Shown here piece by piece: positions 17,303 through 25,897 of a stretch of DNA of 64,000 bases. Each line of letters begins with the position of its first letter. The stretch's first letter is position 1. Source of the stretch: Luteolibacter rhizosphaerae (GTDB lineage: Bacteria > Verrucomicrobiota > Verrucomicrobiia > Verrucomicrobiales > Akkermansiaceae); NCBI RefSeq assembly GCF_025950095.1, contig NZ_JAPDDR010000001.1:496001-560000 (forward strand), read 5' to 3'. Below the pieces are notes generated by a model. The model did no database searches, had not been told where the DNA came from, and worked only from the letters and a program-made list of their open reading frames with translations. The position numbers and the translations under genes were made by a program.

Positions 17303-19512
17303 CGACGCACACGGATTCGGCAAGGGAGATCGAGGGCGCGATCCTGGAGGTCGCGCTTTCGCTCGATGACGCGGCGACGCGCGAGGACTTCCTGGACCGG
17401 GTCTATGGAAAGGACGAGAAGGCGAAGATCGAGATGAGAAAGCTGATCTCGGCCTCCGGCGATGCGGCGGGCTTCTTCCTGGAAGCAAAGGAGGAGCGGA
17501 TGACCCTGACCATGGGCTTGCTGCCGCCGGGACAGGAAGCGCAGGCCCCGCAACTGGCGCTGGATGACCTGTTAGGGGTCGCGAACGGGCGCCTTGGTCA
17601 CTACCGCCTGCTCTCGCGGATTGGCGAGGGCGGCGGCGGCGTGGTGTACGAGGCGGAGCAGGAGGAACCGATCCGCCGCCGCGTGGCGATCAAGATCGTG
17701 CGGGTGGGGATGGAGAACAAGGAAGCCATCGCCCGCTTCGAGATCGAGCGGCAGGCGCTGGCGCTGATGGATCACCCGAACATCGCGAAGGTGTTCGATG
17801 CGGGCACCACGCCCTCCGGGCGCCCCTACTTCGTGATGGAGCTGGTCCGGGGAGAACCGATCACGAGATATTGCGACCGCAACAAGTTCGGTGCCCGGCA
17901 GCGGCTCGAACTCTTCACCCAAGTGTGCCACGCGGTGCAGCATGCGCACCAGAAGGGGATCATCCATCGCGACCTGAAGCCTTCGAACATCCTCGTGGTC
18001 GGGCAGGATCAAGGGAGCATGCCGAAGGTGATCGACTTCGGGATCGCCAAGACCACCGAGACGCGGCGCTCGGATCGTACCGTGATCACCGCACACGACC
18101 AGTTCTTCGGCACACCGGCCTACATGAGTCCGGAGCAGGTGGAGATGGCCGGCATGGACGTGGATACGCGCAGCGATATCTACAGCCTTGGTGTGCTGCT
18201 TTACGAGTTGCTGACGTCGAGCACGCCGGTGGACGGGCAGGAACTGTCGACCCTCGGGGTTTCGAAGATCCGACAGACCTTGTTGGAAAACGAGGTGGTC
18301 CGGCCCTCCGAGATGCTGCGGCTGCTGCCTCTCTCGAAGCAGCAGAACCTCGCCGAAATGCGGAGCACCGATCCGGCTCATCTGATAGGTCAGGTGCGGG
18401 GGGATCTCGATTGGATCGTGCTGAAGGCCACGGAGAAGAACCGGGTGCGGCGCTACCAGACGGCAAACAGTCTGGCGATGGACGTGATGCGTTTCCTGGA
18501 GTTCCAGCCGATCACGGCGCGGCCGCGCTCCCGCTTTTACCTGATGGCGAAGTTCATCCGCCGCAACCGGCTGGCCTTTGCCGCGGGAGTGATCCTGGCG
18601 ACGTTGCTGTTAGGCGGGTTCGTGACCACCGCGACGCTCTACCGGCGGGAGCGCGACGCGCTAGATGTTGCCAAGGTCGCCAAGGACGAGGAGAGCCGCT
18701 TGCGCGAGCAATCCGATGCCCGGGCGAATGTTTCGCGGGTGGCTCTCCTGCTGGATCAAGGCTTGATCGACGAGGCGGATGCACTGCGTCAGCGGTATCC
18801 GCTTTCATCGATCGAGCCGACCTTGGAAGGAGCGACGGTCTTCCGCTCGCTGGGGGACTGGAACGCGGGTCACGAACGCTGGGACCAGGCGATCCAGTGC
18901 TTCCGCCTGCTGATCCAAGCCAACCGGCTCGACAAGCCGGAGCGGATCTTGAACGGGACCGACCTGATGGCGACGGCCGCGGCGATGATGATGGAGAACG
19001 AGAAGGAGTACGACGCTTTTCGCAAAGAAGTGCTGGAGCGCTACTCGCCGCCGCGAGTGCCCTTGCATGCGGAGCACCTCCTCAAAGCCTGCCTGCTGAA
19101 CGACGGCGATCCCGCGACGATCAGCCGCCTGACCTTGTCGGTAAAGGTGCTGGGGCCGGTGGAGGCGACGCCGTTTCCCTCTTGGTCCGGCTTGTCGCTC
19201 GGGCTTTACCACCTGAGAGCGGGGGATCCGAAGGCGGCGGAGGAAGCCTGTGCGACGGGTATGAAGGACCTCCGGATCAAAACATCCTGCGCGGCATCGA
19301 TCCGGGCGGTCACGGCGATGGTGGCGGTTGAAAAGGGGGACTTCGAAAAGGCCCGGAAGGACATCGCGGAGGCTGGCGAGATGATCGAGCGGTGCAAGGG
19401 CGGGGACTTCGTGGAAGGCAAGCCGGTGGCACCGGTTTGGTACGACTGGGTGATCGCGAGGCTCCTGATCGACGAGGCGAGGGAGATGCTGGAGAGCTCC
19501 GCCGGGGAGTGA
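17299..19512 (+). CDS. Membrane Ser/Thr protein kinase
   Basis: A Hanks-type kinase of 737 residues. The catalytic domain spans about 100-385: glycine loop GEGGGGVVYEA, VAIKI lysine, HRDLKPSN (about 222-229), DFG (about 245) and GTPAYMSPEQ. All key residues are present, so it should be active. One membrane segment (about 423-446) is followed by a coiled stretch and a helical, TPR-like C-terminal domain outside the membrane. The ATG at 17299 overlaps the sigma stop, so I use it rather than the earlier frame start at 17236. It probably phosphorylates the co-encoded sigma in response to a signal sensed by the C-terminal part. Confidence 0.92.
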   Translation: MTTHTDSAREIEGAILEVALSLDDAATREDFLDRVYGKDEKAKIEMRKLISASGDAAGFFLEAKEERMTLTMGLLPPGQEAQAPQLALDDLLGVANGRLGHYRLLSRIGEGGGGVVYEAEQEEPIRRRVAIKIVRVGMENKEAIARFEIERQALALMDHPNIAKVFDAGTTPSGRPYFVMELVRGEPITRYCDRNKFGARQRLELFTQVCHAVQHAHQKGIIHRDLKPSNILVVGQDQGSMPKVIDFGIAKTTETRRSDRTVITAHDQFFGTPAYMSPEQVEMAGMDVDTRSDIYSLGVLLYELLTSSTPVDGQELSTLGVSKIRQTLLENEVVRPSEMLRLLPLSKQQNLAEMRSTDPAHLIGQVRGDLDWIVLKATEKNRVRRYQTANSLAMDVMRFLEFQPITARPRSRFYLMAKFIRRNRLAFAAGVILATLLLGGFVTTATLYRRERDALDVAKVAKDEESRLREQSDARANVSRVALLLDQGLIDEADALRQRYPLSSIEPTLEGATVFRSLGDWNAGHERWDQAIQCFRLLIQANRLDKPERILNGTDLMATAAAMMMENEKEYDAFRKEVLERYSPPRVPLHAEHLLKACLLNDGDPATISRLTLSVKVLGPVEATPFPSWSGLSLGLYHLRAGDPKAAEEACATGMKDLRIKTSCAASIRAVTAMVAVEKGDFEKARKDIAEAGEMIERCKGGDFVEGKPVAPVWYDWVIARLLIDEAREMLESSAGE

Positions 19513-19582
19513 GATGTGAAATTTCGATGAGGGCACGCGCGCCGCTTGCTTGAGCGAGCGGAAGGGATAGAGCTGGAGTTAA

Positions 19583-21103
19583 GTGAAAAGCTCCCGGCTT
19601 CATCTCGTGGTGGTGATTGGCGCGATTAGCTTCGCGGCCGGATACGGCGTGCACCGATTTCTGCTCCAAGGACCTCCCTTCCCTGAACATGATACTGCGG
19701 CGGTTGTTCAGGAAGGAGGCGACATCGCCGGGATCCGTGCCGTGAACCTGGGTGTGGCTCATTCCTATGCGCGGTCCACGGACACGGCGGAGCAATTGCT
19801 AGAGATCCGGGATCACACCTTGGCGGGGCGACTCGGGCTGTGGTTGATGGATGCGAGCGAGGACGAGATCGCGAAGTTCTGGGAAAGCTATCGGGGCCGG
19901 GAGCCGCGGGATTGGACGACGGAGATCCTGATCTTCCACCACTGGACCAAGCTAAATCCGGGATCGGCCATGGAGGCTGCCCGGAGGAGCGGGGTGGAAG
20001 AGGCGGCGATCAACGGATGGATGATGCACGATCCCGACGCGGCACTTGCGGCGACGGCCAAGCGGGAACGGAGAATCCGCGAGTATGCGCTCAGCATGCT
20101 GACTCGCTATCATCCCAAACTAGGGGCGAAGATGGCCCGGGACAGCCCGAGGGATGCCCACATGCTCGACCTTGAGGGAATCGCGAATGAGATGGCGCTG
20201 GAGGATCCGGGTAAGGCGATGGATTTCCTCCTGGAGATGGGGCAGACGCATTTCACCTCGGCCCTAGAACAGTGGACGAGAAAAGACCCGGAAGCAGCAC
20301 TGGCCTGGATGCAGCAACATTGGCAGAAGAAGCCATTGACCGAGGCCTTTCTCCAGAGTCTCGCGGAGGAGCATCCCAAGCGCATGAAGGAACTGGCAGC
20401 CACGCTTCCGAACGGGGCGATGAAGCGGGAAATCGAGAAGAAGCTCTTTGACACGCTGGTGAAATCGGACCCGGATGCGGCGCTGCAGATGGCGCGGCAG
20501 GCGACCGTGCCGCGCTTGGCCGCCGAGCAACTTTCAATCGTGGGACGGACGCTGGTGCAGGATCAGCCGCAGGTGGCACTGGAGGTGATGAAACAGCTCT
20601 TCGCCGTGTGTCCGGATGCCACCTCGCGGTGGGCGGGTGCTTTCACTCCCGATCGATTCGAGTCGACGGAGCGGGGCATCGAGGACGTGGAGAAGTTCCT
20701 GGGAGATCTGGTCAAGCGGGATCCGGAGGCAACGATGGCCGCTGCCAAGGGGCTCGTCACCGCTTCGGATTTCACCTTCTCGAACGACCGCGATGCCTTT
20801 GCCGCCGCAGGGCGGATGTGGGCCGAAGAAGACGGAGACGCCTTTGCCGAGTGGTGCATGGGTCAGAACGACGAGATTAGGTCGTCCGGCCTGTGGTTGG
20901 CTGCGGACCAGCTTCGCATGCAGCAGCACTATGGGGACTCCCTGCGATGGGCGATGCAGTCGGATCCCGGACAAGCGAGGGATGTTTTCAGGGATTGGGT
21001 GCGCAGGGATCTCGAAGCGGCTTCGCGGTGGCTGGATGAATCCGAAATTTCGGACGAATTGCGCGGAGGCATGAACAAGGTGCTGGAGGAAAAGAAACCA
21101 TGA
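19583..21103 (+). CDS. Membrane-anchored repeat protein of unknown function (paralog 1)
   Basis: A 506-residue protein starting with GTG at 19583; GGAG at 19575-19578 is a plausible ribosome binding site. It has an N-terminal membrane anchor or signal (about residues 5-25), then a helical body of repeated units in which DP.AAL.W or similar (for example DPEAALAWMQQHW and DPDAALQMA) recurs. I do not recognise a named family; such helical repeats usually make a binding scaffold. It follows the kinase by 70 bases and overlaps the next gene as ATGA. The downstream product is similar in layout, so the two look like a duplicated pair. Confidence 0.7.
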   Translation: MKSSRLHLVVVIGAISFAAGYGVHRFLLQGPPFPEHDTAAVVQEGGDIAGIRAVNLGVAHSYARSTDTAEQLLEIRDHTLAGRLGLWLMDASEDEIAKFWESYRGREPRDWTTEILIFHHWTKLNPGSAMEAARRSGVEEAAINGWMMHDPDAALAATAKRERRIREYALSMLTRYHPKLGAKMARDSPRDAHMLDLEGIANEMALEDPGKAMDFLLEMGQTHFTSALEQWTRKDPEAALAWMQQHWQKKPLTEAFLQSLAEEHPKRMKELAATLPNGAMKREIEKKLFDTLVKSDPDAALQMARQATVPRLAAEQLSIVGRTLVQDQPQVALEVMKQLFAVCPDATSRWAGAFTPDRFESTERGIEDVEKFLGDLVKRDPEATMAAAKGLVTASDFTFSNDRDAFAAAGRMWAEEDGDAFAEWCMGQNDEIRSSGLWLAADQLRMQQHYGDSLRWAMQSDPGQARDVFRDWVRRDLEAASRWLDESEISDELRGGMNKVLEEKKP

Positions 21104-22794
21104 GAAGCGGTGGGGCATTACTTCTAACAGTACTGCCCGCCGCACTCGGGGGTTGGCTCATGGCGGGTGGTGCCGTGAGACAGGTTTCCCGAAGCGCTCC
21201 GGTGATCGCCGAAGGGAAGTCCGGGGAGCGCGAGAAGCCCTTGCGGGCGCGGGCGATGCCGCCGGAGATCGAAGCGAATTTGGGCCTCCTAAGGGCTGCC
21301 AAAACGCCGGAAGACCGCTTGCGGGCGGTGATCGAGTTGGCCAACACGATCCCGGTTTCCGAACTCGGGGAATGGTATGAGGCGGGTTGGATCGAGCGGC
21401 GTGAATCGTTGGAATCGCTCCAGTTTTATCACATCACCCGGCAGCGCTGGCTCGGTGAGGATGGTGCGGGAATGATGGATCACTATCTGAAGAAGGACCG
21501 GGCGAACGCAAGCGACCTGGCTTTGGATTGGGGGAGAATGGACCCGACGGCAGCTTATGCCTTTGGAGAAGCTCTGAGGGACGGTCCTGACCGTTCGATC
21601 CTGATGGGCTCGGTGGCCGCGGCAGCTTCGAAGTCGAATCCGGAGATCGCCTTGAAAGCGATCGCGCAGTATGACCCACCACGATCCGGGACCAGTTGGG
21701 GCACGGATTCGATCATCGACAGCATCGCGAAAGCAGCCCCCGATTTGCTCAAAGCAAGGATGGCCGGCTTGCCCGGGAATCTGGCGCGGTACGCCAAGCA
21801 ATCCTTGGCGAGAGAAACCTTGCGAAGCGACTTTGTGGCTGGCTTGGAGATCCTGGCGGCGGAACCGGACGGGAAGCAGCAGTTCTTGTCCGCACTCGCA
21901 GGATCCAAGGAGATGGTCGGGAAGATGCTGGATCATCAGGACAAGCTTCCCGAAGGGTGGATGGCCGCCTTGCTTGCAGGGAATAGTCCGTCTGCGGCCG
22001 AACACGATCCGCAGCGATGGTTGAAGGCAGATCTCGGCGCGATGGGGCTTTCGGATGCGCAAGCAAAGACGGTGCGGAGGACGGCTCTGGTGCGTGTGTG
22101 TTATGAGGATCCACAACGGTTGGAGGACTTTCTCGCCGATGAGTCCTGGGGGCCGGATGAGCGCAGTGCTGCGATCAGTGCCGCCCTTTCGAGCCTCGCC
22201 TTGGTCGACAAGGGAAGGGCTGCGGAACTGATCGCAGGACTGGCAGACCCGGAAGAGAAGGCCAAGGCGCAAGCAAGCTTCGATTCAAAATTCGAGCGCA
22301 AGGAAGAGGTGACGATCCAAGGTCCGGAGGATATCGGGAAGTTCGCTACGATAGAGAGCAAATCCTCGATCTCGGATTCCATGGCGGCGTGGGGCAGCGG
22401 CGAGATCCGGCGGGCGGTGAAGGTATTCGAGAGTTTACCGCAATCGGAAAAGGACTTGTTGGCGGGAAAGTTGGCGGGGCATCTTTGGGATAACCGGCAT
22501 TCGCCGCTACGCGCAATCGCCCTCGATCACCTGCTAAGGAATCCGTCGCTGCAAGCAAAGGAAAGTAGCTCGGTCCGGGATCGGGCATGCGCTCTCGCAG
22601 CGATGTGGGGATCGAGCGACCCGGTCGCAGCCTCGCGCTGGGTAGAGTCGCTCCCTGCAGGTGAGGTCCGGGTCTGGGCTGCCAAGAATGTCGCGGCGAG
22701 CTGGGCCGAGTATTACCCCGAGGAATCGAAGAAGTGGGTCGAGAGCTTGGACTTCCGGGCGGAAGTGGAAGCTACAAAAGTGAAGGAGGAGTGA
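21100..22794 (+). CDS. Membrane-anchored repeat protein of unknown function (paralog 2)
   Basis: A 564-residue protein with an N-terminal hydrophobic anchor (about residues 7-25) and an all-helical body. The body has the same DP..A..W-type units as the preceding gene (for example DPTAAYAFGEAL and DPVAASRWVESLP). No catalytic motif is visible. The ATG overlaps the upstream stop, so the pair is translationally coupled. The operon sigma–kinase–paralog 1–paralog 2 suggests these are sensors, kinase substrates or outputs of the regulon. That is inference from context only. Confidence 0.7.
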   Translation: MRSGGALLLTVLPAALGGWLMAGGAVRQVSRSAPVIAEGKSGEREKPLRARAMPPEIEANLGLLRAAKTPEDRLRAVIELANTIPVSELGEWYEAGWIERRESLESLQFYHITRQRWLGEDGAGMMDHYLKKDRANASDLALDWGRMDPTAAYAFGEALRDGPDRSILMGSVAAAASKSNPEIALKAIAQYDPPRSGTSWGTDSIIDSIAKAAPDLLKARMAGLPGNLARYAKQSLARETLRSDFVAGLEILAAEPDGKQQFLSALAGSKEMVGKMLDHQDKLPEGWMAALLAGNSPSAAEHDPQRWLKADLGAMGLSDAQAKTVRRTALVRVCYEDPQRLEDFLADESWGPDERSAAISAALSSLALVDKGRAAELIAGLADPEEKAKAQASFDSKFERKEEVTIQGPEDIGKFATIESKSSISDSMAAWGSGEIRRAVKVFESLPQSEKDLLAGKLAGHLWDNRHSPLRAIALDHLLRNPSLQAKESSSVRDRACALAAMWGSSDPVAASRWVESLPAGEVRVWAAKNVAASWAEYYPEESKKWVESLDFRAEVEATKVKEE

Positions 22795-22806
22795 GGGGCG
22801 TGCCGC

Positions 22807-23478
22807 TCAGGTATCGGTGCTCACTTCGTCCCAGTCTTGGTCCATATAGCCAGTAAGCCAATTGAGGACGTAGTGTCGCTCCATGACTACGCCGCCGTCC
22901 AAGCCAGCCGGTGTAGATAGATTTTTGATCCGGGCATCGGTGACGGCCCAGTGGTAGCGGTATATCAGGTCGGCTTGGTCGAGGATCTCACCGATCGGGC
23001 GAAGCTTGGCATCGCGGATGAATTCCTCGGTGCTTCGGTCGCGAAGAATGGTGACGGCACGGGCGACATCGCAGTGCTTCTCGGGCCGGTCAAGCTCACC
23101 GATGTAGCCAAGTGACCAGAACAGGACCCAGAGACATTCGTAGCGCCAGCTAAACTGGATCTTGTCGTGTTGGCTAGGTTCCGGGTCCTTGATGAAAGCC
23201 GCCTCGACGGGGCTGAAGAACTTTTCCGCGCCAAATCTTGTTACGAGCGAGTCGATCGTTTCTTGATCGATCCCTTCGCCTTTCACCGCGGTCAGCGCGA
23301 CGGCGATAGCGCGGTGGGCGATTTCATCTTTGCCGCGGATCTTCGCTTCCGTGGAATCGTAGATCATCGGTAGATGGGTGATCGAGGGAACCCCCTCGGC
23401 CTTTATGATCGCAAGCGAGCTTTGCTTGCGATCCGAGGATTCTTTCGAGGGCTCCTTGGCATCATGCTGATCAATCAT
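22807..23478 (-). CDS. DUF4272 domain protein
   Basis: A 223-residue soluble protein. Its central and C-terminal parts match the DUF4272 pattern: SWRYECLWVLFWSLGYI, a DQADLIYRYHWA segment and the ending LNWLTGYMDQDWDEVSTDT. The domain is widespread but has no known activity. The first 35 residues are charged and unlike the domain. It is convergent with the preceding repeat-protein gene (12-base gap) and appears to be a single-gene unit. Confidence 0.8.
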   Translation of the reverse strand: MIDQHDAKEPSKESSDRKQSSLAIIKAEGVPSITHLPMIYDSTEAKIRGKDEIAHRAIAVALTAVKGEGIDQETIDSLVTRFGAEKFFSPVEAAFIKDPEPSQHDKIQFSWRYECLWVLFWSLGYIGELDRPEKHCDVARAVTILRDRSTEEFIRDAKLRPIGEILDQADLIYRYHWAVTDARIKNLSTPAGLDGGVVMERHYVLNWLTGYMDQDWDEVSTDT

Positions 23479-23530
23479 TTTTTATGATTGTGCGGGATTT
23501 GAGTGCTGAGTGCGGCGAACGACCATTCTC

Positions 23531-23602
23531 TCAAAACAGCCACCAGAGGAAGAGCAGGATGAGAATGATGATAACGATCTCTTGAGAGCCCATTCCTTCC
23601 AT
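23531..23602 (-). CDS. Possible 20-23 residue hydrophobic peptide
   Basis: A very short open frame encodes a single membrane-spanning segment ending in WWLF. Two in-frame ATG codons are possible (ending at 23602 and 23593). An AAGGA lies only two bases ahead of the inner one, which is too close to be ideal. It sits alone in the gap between DUF4272 and the E2 gene. It may be a real small membrane peptide, or chance. Confidence 0.25.
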   Translation of the reverse strand: MEGMGSQEIVIIILILLFLWWLF

Positions 23603-23649
23603 GGAGAGAGCAGGCAATAGGCAGGAGTCCGAGGCAATCCTGTTTCCGC

Positions 23650-24882
23650 TCAGAGCTTCTCGGGCTCTTGCAGCAATTTCGCGACCCGGCCGAGGAGGAG
23701 GCCGGCACCGCCGCCATCGACGACTCGGTGGTCGAAAGTGACGACGAGTTCGGCTTCCGTCACGGGGAGGAAGGCTTCGACCTGTTCGCTCCAGACCGGC
23801 TTCTTCACGCCGGCGCCGAGGCCGAGGATAAGCGTTTCATTCGGCAACGGGATCGGCGTGCCGGAGGTAAGGCCGAAGGTACCGAAGTTCGTGACGGTGG
23901 CGATGCCTCCGCGGAGATCGTCTTCCGAGAGGCGGCGGCGGCGACCGCGCTCGACCATCTCGGCATACTCGTTGGTGAGCTGTGGCAGGGTCTTCTGGTC
24001 GACCTTACGCAGGACGGGAACGACCACGCCATCCTCCACCTGGACCGCCACGCCGATATCGAAAGCGCGCGGGTGGACGACCTTGTGGCCGATCAGGAAG
24101 CCGGAGCTGGCCGGGTCCTCCACCAAGGCGAGGGCGAAGGCTCGCAGCACGTAGAGCGTAAGGCCAGGCTTCGGATCTTGATTGCGGCGGTGCTCCAGCA
24201 CTCGATCAAGGCGGACCGGTAGACCCACCGTAGCAAGCGGGCGGGTCCAACTGCGGCGCATGGCATCGGCCACGGCCATGCGCATGGGCGAGGCATTGCT
24301 GCTCGGCCAGGTATCGATGTAGTCGAGGAACTTCTCGAGATCCTCCACGGTCACGCGGCCGCCGGAGCCGGTGCCGACGATAGCGGAGATGTCCGCCTCG
24401 CGCAGGCCCATGTCATCCATGCGGGCGCGCATGCGGGGCGAGATGTAGTGGGCGCCCATGGTGCCGGTGGGCACGGGCAGGCCCTTCACGCTGGGGACCA
24501 CGAGGGGTGCTTCCTCATAGCTATCGTCATCCAGCGCGAAGTGGAGATTCTTCTCCTGCTCCTGAGGAGATGCGGCGGCGGCGGTGCGGCGGTCGGCCGA
24601 TGCTTCCAGCGTGTCCACGCCGGTGCGGGCGATCTCCTCCTCGCTGACATCGAGGAGGCCTAACAGGGTGCCGACGGAGTAGGTCTCGCCCTCCTTGGCC
24701 ATGATCTCCTTCACGGTGCCGCGGCAGAGCGTGGTAACGCCCATGGTCGCCTTGCTGGTTTCCACCTCGATCACCTCCTCATCGGTCTGGACCGTATCGC
24801 CGAGGGCGATGCCGATGCGGACAACGGTCGCCTCGGCGATGGACTCGCCGAGCTGGGGCATCAGGATGGGGACGGTAGGCAT
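23650..24882 (-). CDS. 2-oxo acid dehydrogenase E2, dihydrolipoamide acyltransferase
   Basis: The E2 core transfers the acyl group from lipoyl-lysine to CoA. The 410-residue protein has a single lipoyl domain (about 1-76, with the lipoylated lysine in VETSKATMGV), a peripheral subunit-binding domain (about 120-165, SPRMRARMDDMGL) and a catalytic domain (about 185-410). The active-site motif DHRVVDGG lies near residues 380-388. The start is the ATG ending at 24882, which gives the normal MPxLGESI N-terminus; the open frame's 77-codon extension is spurious. It is the last gene of the E1 alpha–E1 beta–E2 operon. Pyruvate, branched-chain or acetoin specificity cannot be told. Confidence 0.92.
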   Translation of the reverse strand: MPTVPILMPQLGESIAEATVVRIGIALGDTVQTDEEVIEVETSKATMGVTTLCRGTVKEIMAKEGETYSVGTLLGLLDVSEEEIARTGVDTLEASADRRTAAAASPQEQEKNLHFALDDDSYEEAPLVVPSVKGLPVPTGTMGAHYISPRMRARMDDMGLREADISAIVGTGSGGRVTVEDLEKFLDYIDTWPSSNASPMRMAVADAMRRSWTRPLATVGLPVRLDRVLEHRRNQDPKPGLTLYVLRAFALALVEDPASSGFLIGHKVVHPRAFDIGVAVQVEDGVVVPVLRKVDQKTLPQLTNEYAEMVERGRRRRLSEDDLRGGIATVTNFGTFGLTSGTPIPLPNETLILGLGAGVKKPVWSEQVEAFLPVTEAELVVTFDHRVVDGGGAGLLLGRVAKLLQEPEKL

Positions 24883-24884
24883 AA

Positions 24885-24922
24885 AGGCAAATGACGAATG
24901 ACGAAGCCCGAATGTCGAATGG
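24885..24922. repeat. GAATGACGAATG-type dispersed repeat
   Basis: Iterated words of the type AATGACGAATGACGAA and CGAATGTCGAATGG lie in the 44-base gap between E1 beta and E2. Such words recur in intergenic DNA of many environmental bacteria; that statement is from memory. Confidence 0.4.
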
Positions 24923-24926
24923 CTTG

Positions 24927-25895
24927 TTAGAAAGTGAGGAGCTTGCGGAGTTCGAGGCAGATGGACTCCGGGGTGGGGCGGTGGGCGGCCCAGAGTTTCG
25001 GGTGATAGGGCACCGGCGTGTCGCGGGAATTCAGGCGGCGTGGCGGGGCGTCCAAGAGGTGGAAGCCGTCCGTGCAGACGCGGGAGACGACCTCCGCGGT
25101 AACGCCGCCCCAAGGGAAGGCCTCGCCGAGGGCAAGCAGACGCCCGGTGCGGGCGACGCTGGCGAGCACGGTATCCATATCGAGCGGCTTGACCGAGCGT
25201 AGGTCGACCACCTCGATCTCCCAGCCGCCTTCTTCCTTCAGGCGGTCCGCAGCGCGCACGGCCTCATGAACCATGGCGCTGTAGGCGACGACAGTGGCAT
25301 GCTTGCCCGGGCGGGTGATGCGGGCCTTGCCGATGGGCAGGCCATCGCCATTGATGCGCGGGGCCTTCAGCCAGCGATAGAGGAACTTGTGCTCGCAGTA
25401 GATGACCGGATCATCCAGCGCCACGGAGTCCAGCAGCATGTGGTACGCATCCGAGACGGTGGCGGGAGTAACCACCACCAAGCCGGGATAGTGGGCGTAG
25501 AGCGCCTCCATGCTCTGGCTATGGAAAGGGCCGGAGCCGGGAGTGCCGCCGGAGGGCAGGCGCACGGTGAGCGGCACGGGCACGCCGGTGCGGTAGTAGT
25601 GCGTGGCGGCTTGGTTTACGATCTGGTTGAAGGCGATCGAGGAGAAGTCCGCGAACTGCATTTCCACGATCGGGCGCATGCCTTCGATGGCGGCACCGAC
25701 GGCCATGCCGATCATCGCATCCTCACTGATGGGGGAATCCAGGACCCGGCCGGGGAAGGCCTCGGCGAGGCCCTTGGTCGCTTTGAAAGCACCGCCGAAC
25801 TGCGAGATATCCTGGCCGTAGAGAAAGACGCGCGGGTCCTCGCGCAGCAGTTTCTCCTGCGCATCCCGGATCGCATCCACGTAAGTCACGCTCAT
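24927..25895 (-). CDS. 2-oxo acid dehydrogenase E1 component, beta subunit
   Basis: The beta subunit completes the thiamine diphosphate site of the heterotetrameric E1. The 322-residue product has the usual length and landmarks: the N-terminal YVDAIRDAQEKLLREDPRV, GGAFKATKGL, DSPISEDAMIGMAVGAA and EMQFADF (about residues 15-95), and the C-terminal transketolase-like domain with VVDLRSVKPLD. The ATG ending at 25895 follows the E1 alpha stop by two bases. No lipoamide dehydrogenase gene is present nearby, so the complex must share an E3 encoded elsewhere. Confidence 0.93.
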   Translation of the reverse strand: MSVTYVDAIRDAQEKLLREDPRVFLYGQDISQFGGAFKATKGLAEAFPGRVLDSPISEDAMIGMAVGAAIEGMRPIVEMQFADFSSIAFNQIVNQAATHYYRTGVPVPLTVRLPSGGTPGSGPFHSQSMEALYAHYPGLVVVTPATVSDAYHMLLDSVALDDPVIYCEHKFLYRWLKAPRINGDGLPIGKARITRPGKHATVVAYSAMVHEAVRAADRLKEEGGWEIEVVDLRSVKPLDMDTVLASVARTGRLLALGEAFPWGGVTAEVVSRVCTDGFHLLDAPPRRLNSRDTPVPYHPKLWAAHRPTPESICLELRKLLTF

Positions 25896-25897
25896 CG

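Noticed and set aside
23531-23593. TatA-like reading of the 20-residue peptide (MGSQEI start resembles TatA)
   Set aside because: The amphipathic helix and glycine/proline hinge of TatA are missing because the frame stops after the membrane span, so TatA function is not supported.
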